NCBI RefSeq assembly: GCF_020097135.1
Contig: NZ_CP083608.1
Location: forward strand, 1,240,001-1,304,000
From: Macrococcus armenti
GTDB lineage: Bacteria; Bacillota; Bacilli; Staphylococcales; Staphylococcaceae
DNA: 64,000 nt
Direction of reading: 5' to 3'
This document shows positions 50,809 to 60,078 of the stretch, piece after piece. Every line of letters starts with the position of its first letter. The first letter of the stretch is position 1. Position numbers and translations under genes: made by a program. A model generated the notes under the pieces. The model ran no database searches. It worked only from the letters and a program-made list of their open reading frames with translations, and was not told the origin of the DNA.

Positions 50809-50840
50809 AAAAGGTTCAGAGGAAATCCTCTCAACCTTTT
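50809..50840 (-). terminator. greA terminator
   Basis: A 15-base near-perfect stem (AAAAGGTTGAGAGGA / TCCTCTGAACCTTTT, one internal mismatch), flanked by A and T runs, lies just after greA. Confidence 0.85.
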
Positions 50841-50851
50841 TCAACATTTAT

Positions 50852-51328
50852 TTAGCTGATTTCAACAATTTTAACGCGCATTTCATTACCGTTTGGAAGT
50901 GGTACGTTAACTTCATCGCCAACTTTTTTACCAAGTAACGCTTTAGCGATTGGTGATTCATTTGAAATTTTACCTTCAAATGGATCCGCTTCAGCACTAC
51001 CGACAATTTTGTATGATTCTTCTTCATTACCTGGAACTTCAGTAAATGTTACTGTACGACCGATTTGAACTTCAGACTTTGAACCATCATCTTCAATAAT
51101 AACTGCATGACGTAACATCATTTCAATTTTCGTGATTTCCTGTTCAACGAAACCTTGCTCATCTTTCGCTGCATCGTACTCAGAGTTCTCCGATAAATCT
51201 CCGAAACTACGCGCTACTTTAATTTTTTCTACGACTTCAGGGCGTCGTACAGTTTTTAAATGTTCTAATTCAACTTCTAATTTGTCAAAACCTTCTTGTG
51301 TCATTGGGTATTCTTTTTGCATTTCCAT
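50852..51328 (-). CDS. greA: Transcription elongation factor GreA
   Basis: A 158-residue factor that restarts backtracked RNA polymerase. The N-terminal coiled coil carries [16 protein letters not shown] with the acidic tip that coordinates catalytic magnesium. The C-terminal FKBP-like domain ends [22 protein letters not shown] lies before the first ATG. Confidence 0.96.
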   Translation of the reverse strand: MEMQKEYPMTQEGFDKLEVELEHLKTVRRPEVVEKIKVARSFGDLSENSEYDAAKDEQGFVEQEITKIEMMLRHAVIIEDDGSKSEVQIGRTVTFTEVPGNEEESYKIVGSAEADPFEGKISNESPIAKALLGKKVGDEVNVPLPNGNEMRVKIVEIS

Positions 51329-51349
51329 AATTTGTCCTCTTTTCTCATT

Positions 51350-51970
51350 CTAAACTTGAATTAATGATTGTATTTTTGTAGTCATAATATCGATTGCGAC
51401 TGAATTACTTCCACCTTCAGGAATAATAATGTCAGCATATTTTTTCGTTGGTTCTATAAACTGATTATGCATCGGTCTTACAACTGATAAGTACTGATCG
51501 ATTACAGATTCCATCGTGCGCCCGCGCTCTTTAATATCTCTAACGATACGACGCAGAATTCTTAAATCTGCATCAGTATCAACGTAAATCTTAACATCCA
51601 TAAGATCGCGAAGTTCACTGTTCTCCAGTGCAAAAATGCCTTCTACTATAATAACATCTTTTGGTTCAAATGTAATCGTTTTCTTACTTCTTGTATGATT
51701 TGAATAATCATATGTCGGCACTTCAACTGTTTCTCCATTACGCAGATCCTTTAAGTTTTGAATTAGTAATTCGTTATCAAACGCAAATGGATGGTCGTAG
51801 TTCGTTTTCAGACGTTCTTCAAACGTTAGATGATCCTGATTTTTATAATAGTAATCCTGCTCGATTAAAGCTACGCTATAACCTTCAAGATTCTTTAGTA
51901 TCTTTGATGTTACGGAAGTTTTACCTGAACCTGATCCTCCCGCAATTCCGATTATTGTCGTTTTACGCAT
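51350..51970 (-). CDS. udk: Uridine kinase
   Basis: A 206-residue P-loop kinase phosphorylating uridine and cytidine. Walker A is [12 protein letters not shown] (8-19). YDHPFAFD and IIVEGIFAL are substrate and Walker B regions, and [12 protein letters not shown] is the lid. Its start overlaps the upstream U32 peptidase-like gene by one base. Confidence 0.95.
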   Translation of the reverse strand: MRKTTIIGIAGGSGSGKTSVTSKILKNLEGYSVALIEQDYYYKNQDHLTFEERLKTNYDHPFAFDNELLIQNLKDLRNGETVEVPTYDYSNHTRSKKTITFEPKDVIIVEGIFALENSELRDLMDVKIYVDTDADLRILRRIVRDIKERGRTMESVIDQYLSVVRPMHNQFIEPTKKYADIIIPEGGSNSVAIDIMTTKIQSLIQV

Positions 51971-53232
51971 TAGTTCAGTTCCTTCCTCATCATATTCATC
52001 GGATAAACCGGATGATTAACTTTAATTTGTACGATTTGTAATGGATGACGTGCAGCATCAAGCACATTTCCTTCTTCATCTATAATTTCAGTTACCACTT
52101 GTCTGAAATTTTCAATTTCAGGACCGAAAAACTCAATTTCCTGCCCTGGTTTAAAGTTATTACGTTGCTGTATCGTCGCAATTTGAGTTGCTTCATCATA
52201 ATCTAACACTAATCCACAGAAGTCATATGGAGTTTTCTTCGATTGTTCATGTCCGAACATCTGCTCTTCAAACCCTGGTACACCTTCAAAGAAAGCAGAT
52301 GCTGTGTCACGGTTTGCACACTTATCAAGTTCCACTAACCACTCTGGATCAATTTTAAAGTTTTCCGGGTCATTAACATATGCATCAATTACTTTACGAT
52401 ATACTGAAACGACTGTAGCAATATAATGAATTGATTTCATACGCCCTTCAATTTTAAGCGAATCTACACCGATATCAATCATCTTCGGTATACTTTCGAC
52501 AAGTTTTAAGTCTTTTGGGCTCATAGCAAATGGTGTTACGTTATCACCTTCATACGCTACATCAAGTTCACCATCATTTACTGTAATGAGGTCATAATCC
52601 CAACGACAGCTCTGACAGCAGCCACCACGGTTTGAGTCACGTGCAGTCATATGGTTACTTAATGTGCAGCGACCAGAATATGCGATACACATTGCACCGT
52701 GAATAAATGCTTCAATCTCGATGTCAATTTTCTCTTTCATTTCTTTTATTTCTTCTGCGCTCGTTTCACGTGCTAATACAACACGTTCTAAACCTTCAGA
52801 CTTCCAGTATTCCACCGCTTTAACATTCGATAATGATTGCTGTGTTGATAAGTGGATTTCTAACTTTGGTGCTACGCGCTTACACGTCTCAATTATTAAT
52901 GGATCTGCGACGATGATTCCTGTTGCACCCGCCCATTCTAACTTTTGTAAATATTCTTCTAAGCCAGGCATATTCTCATCATGTGCAATTATATTTGTTG
53001 TAATGTAAATTTTTGCGCCATAACGGTTCGCGAATTCAACGCCTTCTTTAATCTCTTCTATAGTAAAGTTATCAGCATTAGAACGCAGACCATACTCCTG
53101 ACCACCTAAAAAGACAGCGTCAGCACCGTAATGCACTGCGATTTTTAATTTTTCGAGATTACCAGCAGGCGCCAGCAATTCCGGCTTTTTGATTTTAGGC
53201 TGCTGATTCATGATTTCCATTTCAGTTTTCAT
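51970..53232 (-). CDS. yrrO: U32-family protein YrrO, tRNA U34 hydroxylase subunit (TrhP2)
   Basis: A 420-residue member of the peptidase U32 family: [14 protein letters not shown], the signature [22 protein letters not shown], four clustered cysteines including GGCCQSCRW, and a C-terminal beta domain. Once called collagenase, the Bacillus YrrN/YrrO pair was shown to make 5-hydroxyuridine at tRNA position 34 using prephenate. The adjacent paralogue and trmR fit that pathway. Confidence 0.88.
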   Translation of the reverse strand: MKTEMEIMNQQPKIKKPELLAPAGNLEKLKIAVHYGADAVFLGGQEYGLRSNADNFTIEEIKEGVEFANRYGAKIYITTNIIAHDENMPGLEEYLQKLEWAGATGIIVADPLIIETCKRVAPKLEIHLSTQQSLSNVKAVEYWKSEGLERVVLARETSAEEIKEMKEKIDIEIEAFIHGAMCIAYSGRCTLSNHMTARDSNRGGCCQSCRWDYDLITVNDGELDVAYEGDNVTPFAMSPKDLKLVESIPKMIDIGVDSLKIEGRMKSIHYIATVVSVYRKVIDAYVNDPENFKIDPEWLVELDKCANRDTASAFFEGVPGFEEQMFGHEQSKKTPYDFCGLVLDYDEATQIATIQQRNNFKPGQEIEFFGPEIENFRQVVTEIIDEEGNVLDAARHPLQIVQIKVNHPVYPMNMMRKELN

Positions 53233-53255
53233 ATTATCATTCCTTAATTTCCATT

Positions 53256-54179
53256 TTAGTAAACCGTTTGTTTAAATAAGAACCCTTGGTCCAGCGGTCG
53301 ATGTTCAGGCTGAATCTCTTCAATCATATCAATTAAATCAAACTTTGCATCATCGTATAAATCAGGATTTTCCATATATAAATCGATTGCTTTACGGTAC
53401 GCTTTCGTTACTGTCGTAATGTAATCTTCGCTATGCAATACGCCGTCAATTTTAAAGCTATCAATATTCGCATCTAGCAGTTCTTCTAACTCTTCTATTA
53501 CACAAATATCATTCGGACTCATAATATGTGTACCGTTACTATCTTCAAAAATCGGATATTTATTGTTACGTTCTTCATCATATAAGAGCATTGCGTCCGC
53601 TTGCGCTCTGTTTTCAATCTTCATAACTTTATCCTGATACATAAAGTAGTTACCGAGTAAATTACGTTTAGACTGGAACATACATGTCATACCATGAACT
53701 TGTACTTCAATTTCTACATTTGCATGTGCTTTAATGTTTAAAACTTCTTCCAGCGATAATTCTCGTGCAAGTACCGCGCGATTCGCCCCACGTTCACCCC
53801 AGTAATTACACTGGAAATAATTCGTTACGAGCGTCTCCTGATTCCACTGCAATGGAATTGTATTCCCAAGTTCACGTGCATACATCACAATTGCCGGGTC
53901 ACCGAAAGTAATCGCATCGATATCCAATGTATGCAAATACTTCATATAGTCTTCTACATCATCAAGATGTTCATTATGGAATAAGCCATTTACTGCGACA
54001 TAAACTTTCTTTCCATGTGCGTGAATTTTCTCTGCAGCAAGTTTTACTTCTTCACGATTAAATTCTCCGGCAAGTCTTAAGCCAAACTTTGACTCACCGA
54101 TTAAAAATGCATCTGCACCTGCTTCAATTAATGCATCAATATGTGTTAATGATTTCGGTGTAACTAATAATTCTGTCAT
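53256..54179 (-). CDS. yrrN: U32-family protein YrrN, tRNA U34 hydroxylase subunit (TrhP1)
   Basis: A 307-residue shorter U32 paralogue: LLVTPKSLTHIDALIEAGADAFLIG at the start and VEVQVHGMTCMFQSKRNLLGNY at the signature position. It lacks the C-terminal domain of its neighbour. It is expected to act with YrrO in ho5U34 formation on tRNAs for NYN codons (family knowledge). The gap is 23 bases to yrrO and 11 from trmR. Confidence 0.86.
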   Translation of the reverse strand: MTELLVTPKSLTHIDALIEAGADAFLIGESKFGLRLAGEFNREEVKLAAEKIHAHGKKVYVAVNGLFHNEHLDDVEDYMKYLHTLDIDAITFGDPAIVMYARELGNTIPLQWNQETLVTNYFQCNYWGERGANRAVLARELSLEEVLNIKAHANVEIEVQVHGMTCMFQSKRNLLGNYFMYQDKVMKIENRAQADAMLLYDEERNNKYPIFEDSNGTHIMSPNDICVIEELEELLDANIDSFKIDGVLHSEDYITTVTKAYRKAIDLYMENPDLYDDAKFDLIDMIEEIQPEHRPLDQGFLFKQTVY

Positions 54180-54190
54180 TGTGTTCTCCT

Positions 54191-54814
54191 TTATTTCTTA
54201 ATTGATATACTCATGCCATCGCCGATATCAAGAAAGTTTGTATCATAATCCGGGTGTTCACTTAACCACGCATTATATTTTTCGATTTTACGTACCATTT
54301 GTTTAATATTTCTACTGCGGACTATTTCGATATTACCGACAAAATCATGATATAAAATGTTATCCGTAATAATTAAGCCACCTTGCTTTACGAGTGGACT
54401 ATACAGTTCAAAAAACTTCATTGACTGTGCTTTTGCCGCATCGATAAACAATATATCATACTGTTTATCATTTACATCATGAAATGCTTCCAGTGCATCT
54501 TTAAATATTGGTCTGATCTGCTTCGAATTGAACGCCTCAAAATTTCGCAACGCTGTTTCATACATCGTTGCATTGCGTTCAATCGTCGTCACATGAATCG
54601 CATCATTTACTGATGCAAAATGTAGTGCACTATAACCAATCGCTGTTCCGATTTCAAGGATTGATTGTGCTTTATGAATTCGTATCAATTGTTTAACAAA
54701 TTCTACAGAAATCTTATCCATGATCGGCACTTCATTGTCAATTGCATATTGTATTAACGTATCTATATCATTTACTGGATTTAAATTACTGATATATGTT
54801 GCTTCTTTAATCAT
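54191..54814 (-). CDS. trmR: tRNA 5-hydroxyuridine methyltransferase TrmR (YrrM)
   Basis: A 207-residue class I O-methyltransferase of the catechol-O-methyltransferase-like family: SILEIGTAIGYSALHFA (SAM loop), DILFIDAAKAQ (metal/acidic) and ITDNILYHDFV. It methylates ho5U34 to mo5U34 in tRNA, using the product of the two U32 proteins encoded next. AAAGG precedes the ATG, with a terminator-like hairpin directly upstream. Confidence 0.88.
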   Translation of the reverse strand: MIKEATYISNLNPVNDIDTLIQYAIDNEVPIMDKISVEFVKQLIRIHKAQSILEIGTAIGYSALHFASVNDAIHVTTIERNATMYETALRNFEAFNSKQIRPIFKDALEAFHDVNDKQYDILFIDAAKAQSMKFFELYSPLVKQGGLIITDNILYHDFVGNIEIVRSRNIKQMVRKIEKYNAWLSEHPDYDTNFLDIGDGMSISIKK

Positions 54815-54831
54815 TTAAACAATCCTTTAAC

Positions 54832-54859
54832 GAAAAAATTACCAACCACACGGCTGGTA
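54832..54859 (-). terminator. Promoter-proximal terminator/attenuator before trmR
   Basis: A stem TACCAGCC / GGTTGGTA (one G-U pair) with a GTGT loop and an ATTTTTT tail begins about 15 bases after the expected transcription start and ends 17 bases before the trmR ATG. Confidence 0.7.
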
Positions 54860-54881
54860 GTAGAAAATTTATTTTCAAAGT

Positions 54882-54910
54882 ATTGTATCACATTTTAGTA
54901 GAAAATGTAA
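54882..54910 (-). promoter_or_regulatory. Promoter of the trmR operon
   Basis: A -35 TTACAT (54905-54910), 17-base spacer and -10 TACAAT (54882-54887) on the minus strand, between the mltG terminator and the attenuator-like hairpin. Confidence 0.65.
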
Positions 54911-54940
54911 TAGGTAATTGTAGAACGAACATTATGTATA

Positions 54941-54989
54941 TAATTAAAATCCGGTCAATGACGTTTCGTCACCATCCGGATTTTAATTA
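54941..54989 (-). terminator. mltG terminator
   Basis: A long hairpin: the outer arms (TAATTAAAATCCGG / CCGGATTTTAATTA) pair perfectly, the inner ATGGTGACG/CGTCATTGA part is imperfect, and the loop is AAA. It immediately follows the mltG stop. Confidence 0.88.
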
Positions 54990-56126
54990 TTAATTTTGTA
55001 CACTATCGATATGTTTATCCTTTTTCTCTAAATGTTCATCTAATGTTTTAGAGAAATAGTTTTTTCCATCTTTATCTGCTAAGAAGTATAAGTAATCCGT
55101 TTTCGCCGGGTTTAGTACACTTTCCATAGATGCAATACCGCTCGTTGCAATTGGTCCTGGTGGTAATCCTGGGTGAATGTACGTATTATATGGCGATTCA
55201 ACTTTCAAGTCAGCTTCATATGTTACTGCTTTATGCTTACCAAGCGCATATAAAACAGTCGGATCGGTTTGCAGCGGCATTTCTGGGTTCTCACCCATAC
55301 GGTTAATAAATACTGAAGCAATTTTAGCACGATCTGTAAGACCTGTTGCTTCACGTTCAACGAGTGAACTGAATGTTAAAAACTCATGGAACGTAAGCTT
55401 TCTCTCTTTACCTGCTTCAGTAATATTGATGCCACCGTACTTATCCCATAAAGGAAATGCATGATGTTCCATTGCAGTAAGCATTTTATCTACTACTTGT
55501 TCAATCGTCGGATTTTCTTCTGTAAAATCATACGTTGCTGGGAATAAGTAACCTTCAAGTGGTGTTTTAACATCTTTTTTCAGTACATCATCTGAAATTA
55601 GTTTCGGATGTTTTTTCATCATCTTCTTCACGAACGTTTTATCGTTTACAGTTTTCATAAAATCTTCTTTAGAAATATCTGTCTTCTTAGACACGATTTC
55701 TGCGATTTGATCCATCGTAATCCCTTCAGGAATATTCATCTTGAATAATACCGGAAGATATACTTCACCTTTTTGCAGACTTTTTGCAATTTGTTCATAA
55801 GTCATAGAAGGTGAAAATTCATAATTGCCAGCCTGGAAGTTTGAAATATTATTAAACTTTAAGTAATACTTAAACATCTTGCTGTTTTTAATAATTTTCT
55901 TTTTCTCTAGCTTTTCTCCAATCATCGATGCCGACTCACCTGGTAGTACTTGTACTTTCGTTACTGACTTGTTACCAGGATCAAGCGGTCTCTGACTTGC
56001 ATTAAAATATAGAAACCCTGCAATACCTAATATAACAGCTCCTAATAAAATAATACCTATGATAATAGAAGAAAGCAGTTTAGAGAAAGTTTTCGTATCT
56101 CTAATCTCTTTATTCCTGTTTGTCAT
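54990..56126 (-). CDS. mltG: Endolytic murein transglycosylase MltG
   Basis: A 378-residue membrane-bound lytic transglycosylase (YceG). A single transmembrane helix at about 17-42 precedes the LysM-like domain and the catalytic YceG domain. LTFSSLVEREA carries the catalytic Glu, followed by the signature SPYNTYIHPGLPPGPIATSG. It cuts nascent glycan strands outside the membrane. Confidence 0.95.
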   Translation of the reverse strand: MTNRNKEIRDTKTFSKLLSSIIIGIILLGAVILGIAGFLYFNASQRPLDPGNKSVTKVQVLPGESASMIGEKLEKKKIIKNSKMFKYYLKFNNISNFQAGNYEFSPSMTYEQIAKSLQKGEVYLPVLFKMNIPEGITMDQIAEIVSKKTDISKEDFMKTVNDKTFVKKMMKKHPKLISDDVLKKDVKTPLEGYLFPATYDFTEENPTIEQVVDKMLTAMEHHAFPLWDKYGGINITEAGKERKLTFHEFLTFSSLVEREATGLTDRAKIASVFINRMGENPEMPLQTDPTVLYALGKHKAVTYEADLKVESPYNTYIHPGLPPGPIATSGIASMESVLNPAKTDYLYFLADKDGKNYFSKTLDEHLEKKDKHIDSVQN

Positions 56127-56141
56127 TACAGTCTCCTTCTA

Positions 56142-56453
56142 TTATTCGCCGTCAAAATTAGTATTAACAACTTCCTCAATCATATCCCATTCTTCATCTG
56201 TTTCAACAGGTAATAATTTACCACCTTCACCATCTTCACTTGGCTCGTTGATCATAGGAATTAATTCAATTTCTTCATCCTCATCTGCGCCTTCTTCAGC
56301 TAAGATAATGTAAGTTTTCTCAAATTCTGGGTGATAAAATTCTAAAAGCTTGCGGTATAATACTTCGTTACCTGCTTCATCAAATAAAGTTAATAATTCC
56401 TCTTCGTTATTAATATCTAAAGTCCCGTTGTTTAATTCGTTATTTTCTGTCAT
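56142..56453 (-). CDS. yrzB: DUF1292 protein YrzB
   Basis: A 103-residue, strongly acidic protein (runs such as DEDEEIEL). [21 protein letters not shown] and [14 protein letters not shown] are the DUF1292 core. The function is unknown. It belongs to the conserved ireB-ruvX-yrzB cluster. The ATG at 56453 gives an 8-base SD spacing from AAAGGA. Confidence 0.88.
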   Translation of the reverse strand: MTENNELNNGTLDINNEEELLTLFDEAGNEVLYRKLLEFYHPEFEKTYIILAEEGADEDEEIELIPMINEPSEDGEGGKLLPVETDEEWDMIEEVVNTNFDGE

Positions 56454-56468
56454 GTTTATCATCCTTTT

Positions 56469-56888
56469 CTATTTAGAGTTTAAGTATCCTTGCAGTATAA
56501 AAACTGCTGCCATCTTATCAATGACTTGTTTACGTTTTTTTCTCGACACATCAGCTTCAAGCAAGCTTCTTTCTGCACCGACAGTTGAAAGGCGCTCATC
56601 CCACATTACTATTTCAAGTGCAGGACATGCAGACTTTAATATTTCACTGAAGTGCAGTGAAGCTTCTCCACTAGGTCCAATCGTGTTGTTCATATTCTTC
56701 GGCAATCCAATTACCGCTGTCGTTACATTATGTGTTTCAATTATTTCTTTCAGTGCATCTATTCCATAATCTTCATTCGCTTCATCGATACGGAGTGTTG
56801 TCAAACCTTGTGCTGTCCATCCCATCGCGTCACTTAAAGCAACGCCGATTGTCTTTGAACCGACATCTAATCCTATAGATTTATTCAT
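56469..56888 (-). CDS. ruvX: Putative pre-16S rRNA nuclease RuvX (YqgF)
   Basis: A 139-residue RNase H-fold protein: [15 protein letters not shown] at the start (catalytic Asp), VIGLPKNMN, and [14 protein letters not shown]. It processes the 16S rRNA 5' end, with a Holliday-junction role also suggested. The ATG at 56888 overlaps the ireB stop by 8 bases; the frame extending to 56942 is a shadow. Confidence 0.92.
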   Translation of the reverse strand: MNKSIGLDVGSKTIGVALSDAMGWTAQGLTTLRIDEANEDYGIDALKEIIETHNVTTAVIGLPKNMNNTIGPSGEASLHFSEILKSACPALEIVMWDERLSTVGAERSLLEADVSRKKRKQVIDKMAAVFILQGYLNSK

Positions 56889-57144
56889 TTGTTTTCTCAG
56901 CGCTAATATAGCTTGAAACGAGTTGCTCCATAATTTCGTCACGATCTAATCTGCGAATCTGATTACGTGCATCATTATGTCTTGGAATATAAGCTGGATC
57001 ACCTGATAGTAAATAGCCAACAATTTGGTTGATCGGACTATAACCACGTTCTTCTAACGTGTTGTAGACATTTAATAATACGGTGCGTACTTCTTCTTTC
57101 GGTAGTTCTTCGATATTAAACTTCATCGTCTTGTCAAATTCCAC
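56881..57144 (-). CDS. ireB: IreB family regulatory phosphoprotein (UPF0297, YrzL)
   Basis: An 87-residue protein with the family core [34 protein letters not shown]. In Enterococcus IreB is phosphorylated on N-terminal threonines by the PASTA kinase IreK and restrains cephalosporin resistance; Thr6 in FDKTMKF is the candidate here. The start is GTG at 57144, with AAAGGAGTG upstream, and matches the family N-terminus. Confidence 0.9.
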   Translation of the reverse strand: MEFDKTMKFNIEELPKEEVRTVLLNVYNTLEERGYSPINQIVGYLLSGDPAYIPRHNDARNQIRRLDRDEIMEQLVSSYISAEKTNE

Positions 57145-57205
57145 TTGAAACACTCCTTTTAGTATGACCTGATACACATTCATCATACTATAGATAACAT
57201 TTTAA

Positions 57206-59830
57206 TTACAATTGATTAATGTAAGTATTAACGAATTGTAATGCTTTCGTAACGTCTGATGGATTCGGTGCACCACCTTGAGCAGAATCCGGTCGTCCAC
57301 CACCTTTACCTCCTGTTTCAGCTGCTACTGCTTTAATTAAATCACCGGCTTTTACTTTATCTGTTAAAGCTTTAGGTACGCTTGCCATGTAGCTCAGTTT
57401 ATCTGTTGCTGCAACTAGGAAAATCACTGCATCCTGAACTTTAGATTTATAGTCATCCATTAGTTCACGTAACATTTTTGCATCCATTACTTCTACTTCT
57501 GTACTTAACACTTTAATACCGTTAATTTCTACAACATTATCCGCTATATTCCCCATCTTAAGCGATGAAATTTCTTTATTTAATTGAACGATTTGTTTTT
57601 CCTGTTCTTTAATATGTGAAGTCATTTCATCTACTTTTTCAGTTAACTGTTCTTTAGATTTCACTTTTACTACTGGTAACAAGGCGTCAATTGTCTGAAC
57701 ATACTCTGATAAATAATTAAACGCTGCTTTACTTGTTACTGCTTCTATACGGCGTACACCTGCACCTGTGCCTGATTCAGAAACAATTTTGAACAATCCA
57801 ATTTCTCCGGTGTTACGCACGTGAACACCACCGCATAACTCTATTGAATAATCACTCATTTCAACAACACGCACTACGTCGCCGTACTTTTCGCCGAATA
57901 ATGCCATCGCACCTTTCGCTTTCGCTTCATTAATCGGCATTTCATTAATTTCAACTTGAATGTTCTGCCATATTTTTTCGTTAACAATCTGTTCAACTTT
58001 CGCAATTTCTTCTTTCGTAACTGGTCCGAAATGAGAGAAGTCGAAGCGTAAACGTTCTGGTGTTACTAATGATCCTGCCTGGTTAACGTGGCTACCGAGC
58101 ACATCCTTTAATGCCTGATGCATTAAATGTGTTGCACTATGGTTTTTTATGACAAATGTTCTAAATGATGCGTTAACTTCTGCTTTCACTTCAGATTTAG
58201 TAACTTTTCCGAAACGTACTTTACCAGTATGTAAGTTTTGACCATTCGGTGCTTTCGTAACTTCCGTCACTTCGATTTCAAAACCTTCACCTGTAACAAT
58301 TCCTGTATCAGCTACTTGACCACCACTCACAGCATAAAATGGTGTTTCTTCTAATACGAACTGAATTTCAGAACGGTCATCAGCTTCTTCTACTTCAACA
58401 CCATCCTGCAGTAATGCACTCATCACTGTTTGTGCTGTTAACGTGTCATATCCGACGAACTTGCTTTCAACATTAATGTTTGATAATACTTCGTTTTGAA
58501 CTTGCATACTTTGTGTTTTCTGACGTGCTTCACGAGCACGCGTACGTTGCGCTTCCATTGCAACTTCGAATCCTTCATGATCAACTTTCACACCCGCTTC
58601 TAAAGCAAGTTCTTCTGTCAATTCAACAGGGAAACCGAATGTATCATATAATTTGAATACATCTTCACCCTTTAATACATTGTCGGAAGCTTTTGCACTT
58701 TCTTTCAATGCATTAAACTGAACTAATCCTTCTTCTAACGTCTCATGGAAACGGTCTTCTTCTGATTTTACAACTTTCTTAATAAAATCTTTATTTGAAT
58801 CAACATCCGGATAATAAGGTTTCATGATTGATGCAACGATGTCTACAAGTTCATACATAAATGGTTTATTAATATCAATCTTCTGTGCAAAGCGCACTGC
58901 ACGACGTAACAAGCGACGTAAAACATATCCGCGACCTTCATTTGAAGGCAGTGCCCCGTCTCCTATTGCGAAACTAACAGTACGAATGTGGTCTGCGATA
59001 ACTTTGAATGCAACATCATCCTCTTTGTTGTCGCGATACTTGCGGCCAGAAATGCGTTCTGTCGCTTCAATGATCGGCATAAATAAATCCGTATCATAGT
59101 TTGTCGGAACATCTTGAGAGATTGACGCCATACGCTCTAATCCCATACCAGTATCTATGTTTTGCTTAGGCAGTGGAGAATACGTGTGATCAGGATTGTG
59201 GTTAAATTCTGAGAATACTAAATTCCATACTTCTAAATAGCGTTCGTTTTCGCCGCCAGGATACATCTCTTCTGCCGGATCATTTTGTCCGTAACTTTCT
59301 CCGCGATCATAGAAAATCTCTGTATTCGGTCCACTTGGTCCTTCACCGATATCCCAGAAGTTACCTTCAATACGTGTGATACGATCATCAGTTAAACCAA
59401 TTTCATTCACCCATAAATCATATGCTTCTGTATCTTCAGGATGAATCGTTACATATAATTTTTCAGGCTCAATTGCCATCCATCGTTCGCTCGTTAAAAA
59501 TTCCCATGCGAATAAAATTGCTTCTTTTTTAAAGTAATCTCCAATTGAGAAATTCCCAAGCATCTCAAAGAACGTATGGTGACGTGCTGTAAATCCAACG
59601 TTCTCAATATCATTAGTACGAATTGATTTTTGTGCATTCGTAATTCTCGGATTTTTCGGAATTACACGTCCATCAAAATATTTCTTAAGTGTTGCTACAC
59701 CTGAGTTAATCCATAAAAGTGTATCATCGTCTATCGGCACTAGTGGTGCTGACGGTTCAACCATATGTCCTTTTTCTACAAAGAAATCTAAATACATTTG
59801 TCTTATTTCAGCAGCTGTTAATCGTTTCAT
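57206..59830 (-). CDS. alaS: Alanyl-tRNA synthetase
   Basis: An 874-residue class II synthetase. The aminoacylation domain (1-~240) has [12 protein letters not shown] and [12 protein letters not shown]. The editing domain has [11 protein letters not shown] and [10 protein letters not shown], which supply the zinc-binding His/Cys. The C-Ala domain ends in [14 protein letters not shown]. It is preceded by an alanine T-box. Confidence 0.98.
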   Translation of the reverse strand: MKRLTAAEIRQMYLDFFVEKGHMVEPSAPLVPIDDDTLLWINSGVATLKKYFDGRVIPKNPRITNAQKSIRTNDIENVGFTARHHTFFEMLGNFSIGDYFKKEAILFAWEFLTSERWMAIEPEKLYVTIHPEDTEAYDLWVNEIGLTDDRITRIEGNFWDIGEGPSGPNTEIFYDRGESYGQNDPAEEMYPGGENERYLEVWNLVFSEFNHNPDHTYSPLPKQNIDTGMGLERMASISQDVPTNYDTDLFMPIIEATERISGRKYRDNKEDDVAFKVIADHIRTVSFAIGDGALPSNEGRGYVLRRLLRRAVRFAQKIDINKPFMYELVDIVASIMKPYYPDVDSNKDFIKKVVKSEEDRFHETLEEGLVQFNALKESAKASDNVLKGEDVFKLYDTFGFPVELTEELALEAGVKVDHEGFEVAMEAQRTRAREARQKTQSMQVQNEVLSNINVESKFVGYDTLTAQTVMSALLQDGVEVEEADDRSEIQFVLEETPFYAVSGGQVADTGIVTGEGFEIEVTEVTKAPNGQNLHTGKVRFGKVTKSEVKAEVNASFRTFVIKNHSATHLMHQALKDVLGSHVNQAGSLVTPERLRFDFSHFGPVTKEEIAKVEQIVNEKIWQNIQVEINEMPINEAKAKGAMALFGEKYGDVVRVVEMSDYSIELCGGVHVRNTGEIGLFKIVSESGTGAGVRRIEAVTSKAAFNYLSEYVQTIDALLPVVKVKSKEQLTEKVDEMTSHIKEQEKQIVQLNKEISSLKMGNIADNVVEINGIKVLSTEVEVMDAKMLRELMDDYKSKVQDAVIFLVAATDKLSYMASVPKALTDKVKAGDLIKAVAAETGGKGGGRPDSAQGGAPNPSDVTKALQFVNTYINQL

Positions 59831-59850
59831 CTTATCTTCTCCTTTAGTTT

Positions 59851-60035
59851 AAAAAAAATACACATTCGCCCTATAAAAGGGACGAACGTGTTCGCGGTAC
59901 CACCCTAGTTATGACAAAGTCATCACTCATTCGTTATTCACTTACGATCATCAAAGTAGCTTCAGCAAATGTACGTCATATCTTTCACCGGCCGATATGT
60001 CTCTAAAAAGTACCGTCTGCTTACTCATCTTTAAT
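59851..60035 (-). promoter_or_regulatory. T-box riboswitch, alanine specific, upstream of alaS
   Basis: On the minus strand: GATGAG K-turn element near 60024-60029, AGAGA bulge, apical stem CATATC/GATATG, candidate specifier GCU (59964-59966), T-box core AGGGTGGTACCGCG (59893-59906), and a terminator (ACACGTTCGTCCC / GGGCGAATGTGT with an eight-T tail, 59851-59891). Uncharged tRNA-Ala would prevent termination. This fills the 248-base gap between recD2 and alaS. Confidence 0.93.
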
Positions 60036-60078
60036 GTTTACTGAATTACATAAATTATAAAAAATTAAGCATTAATCG

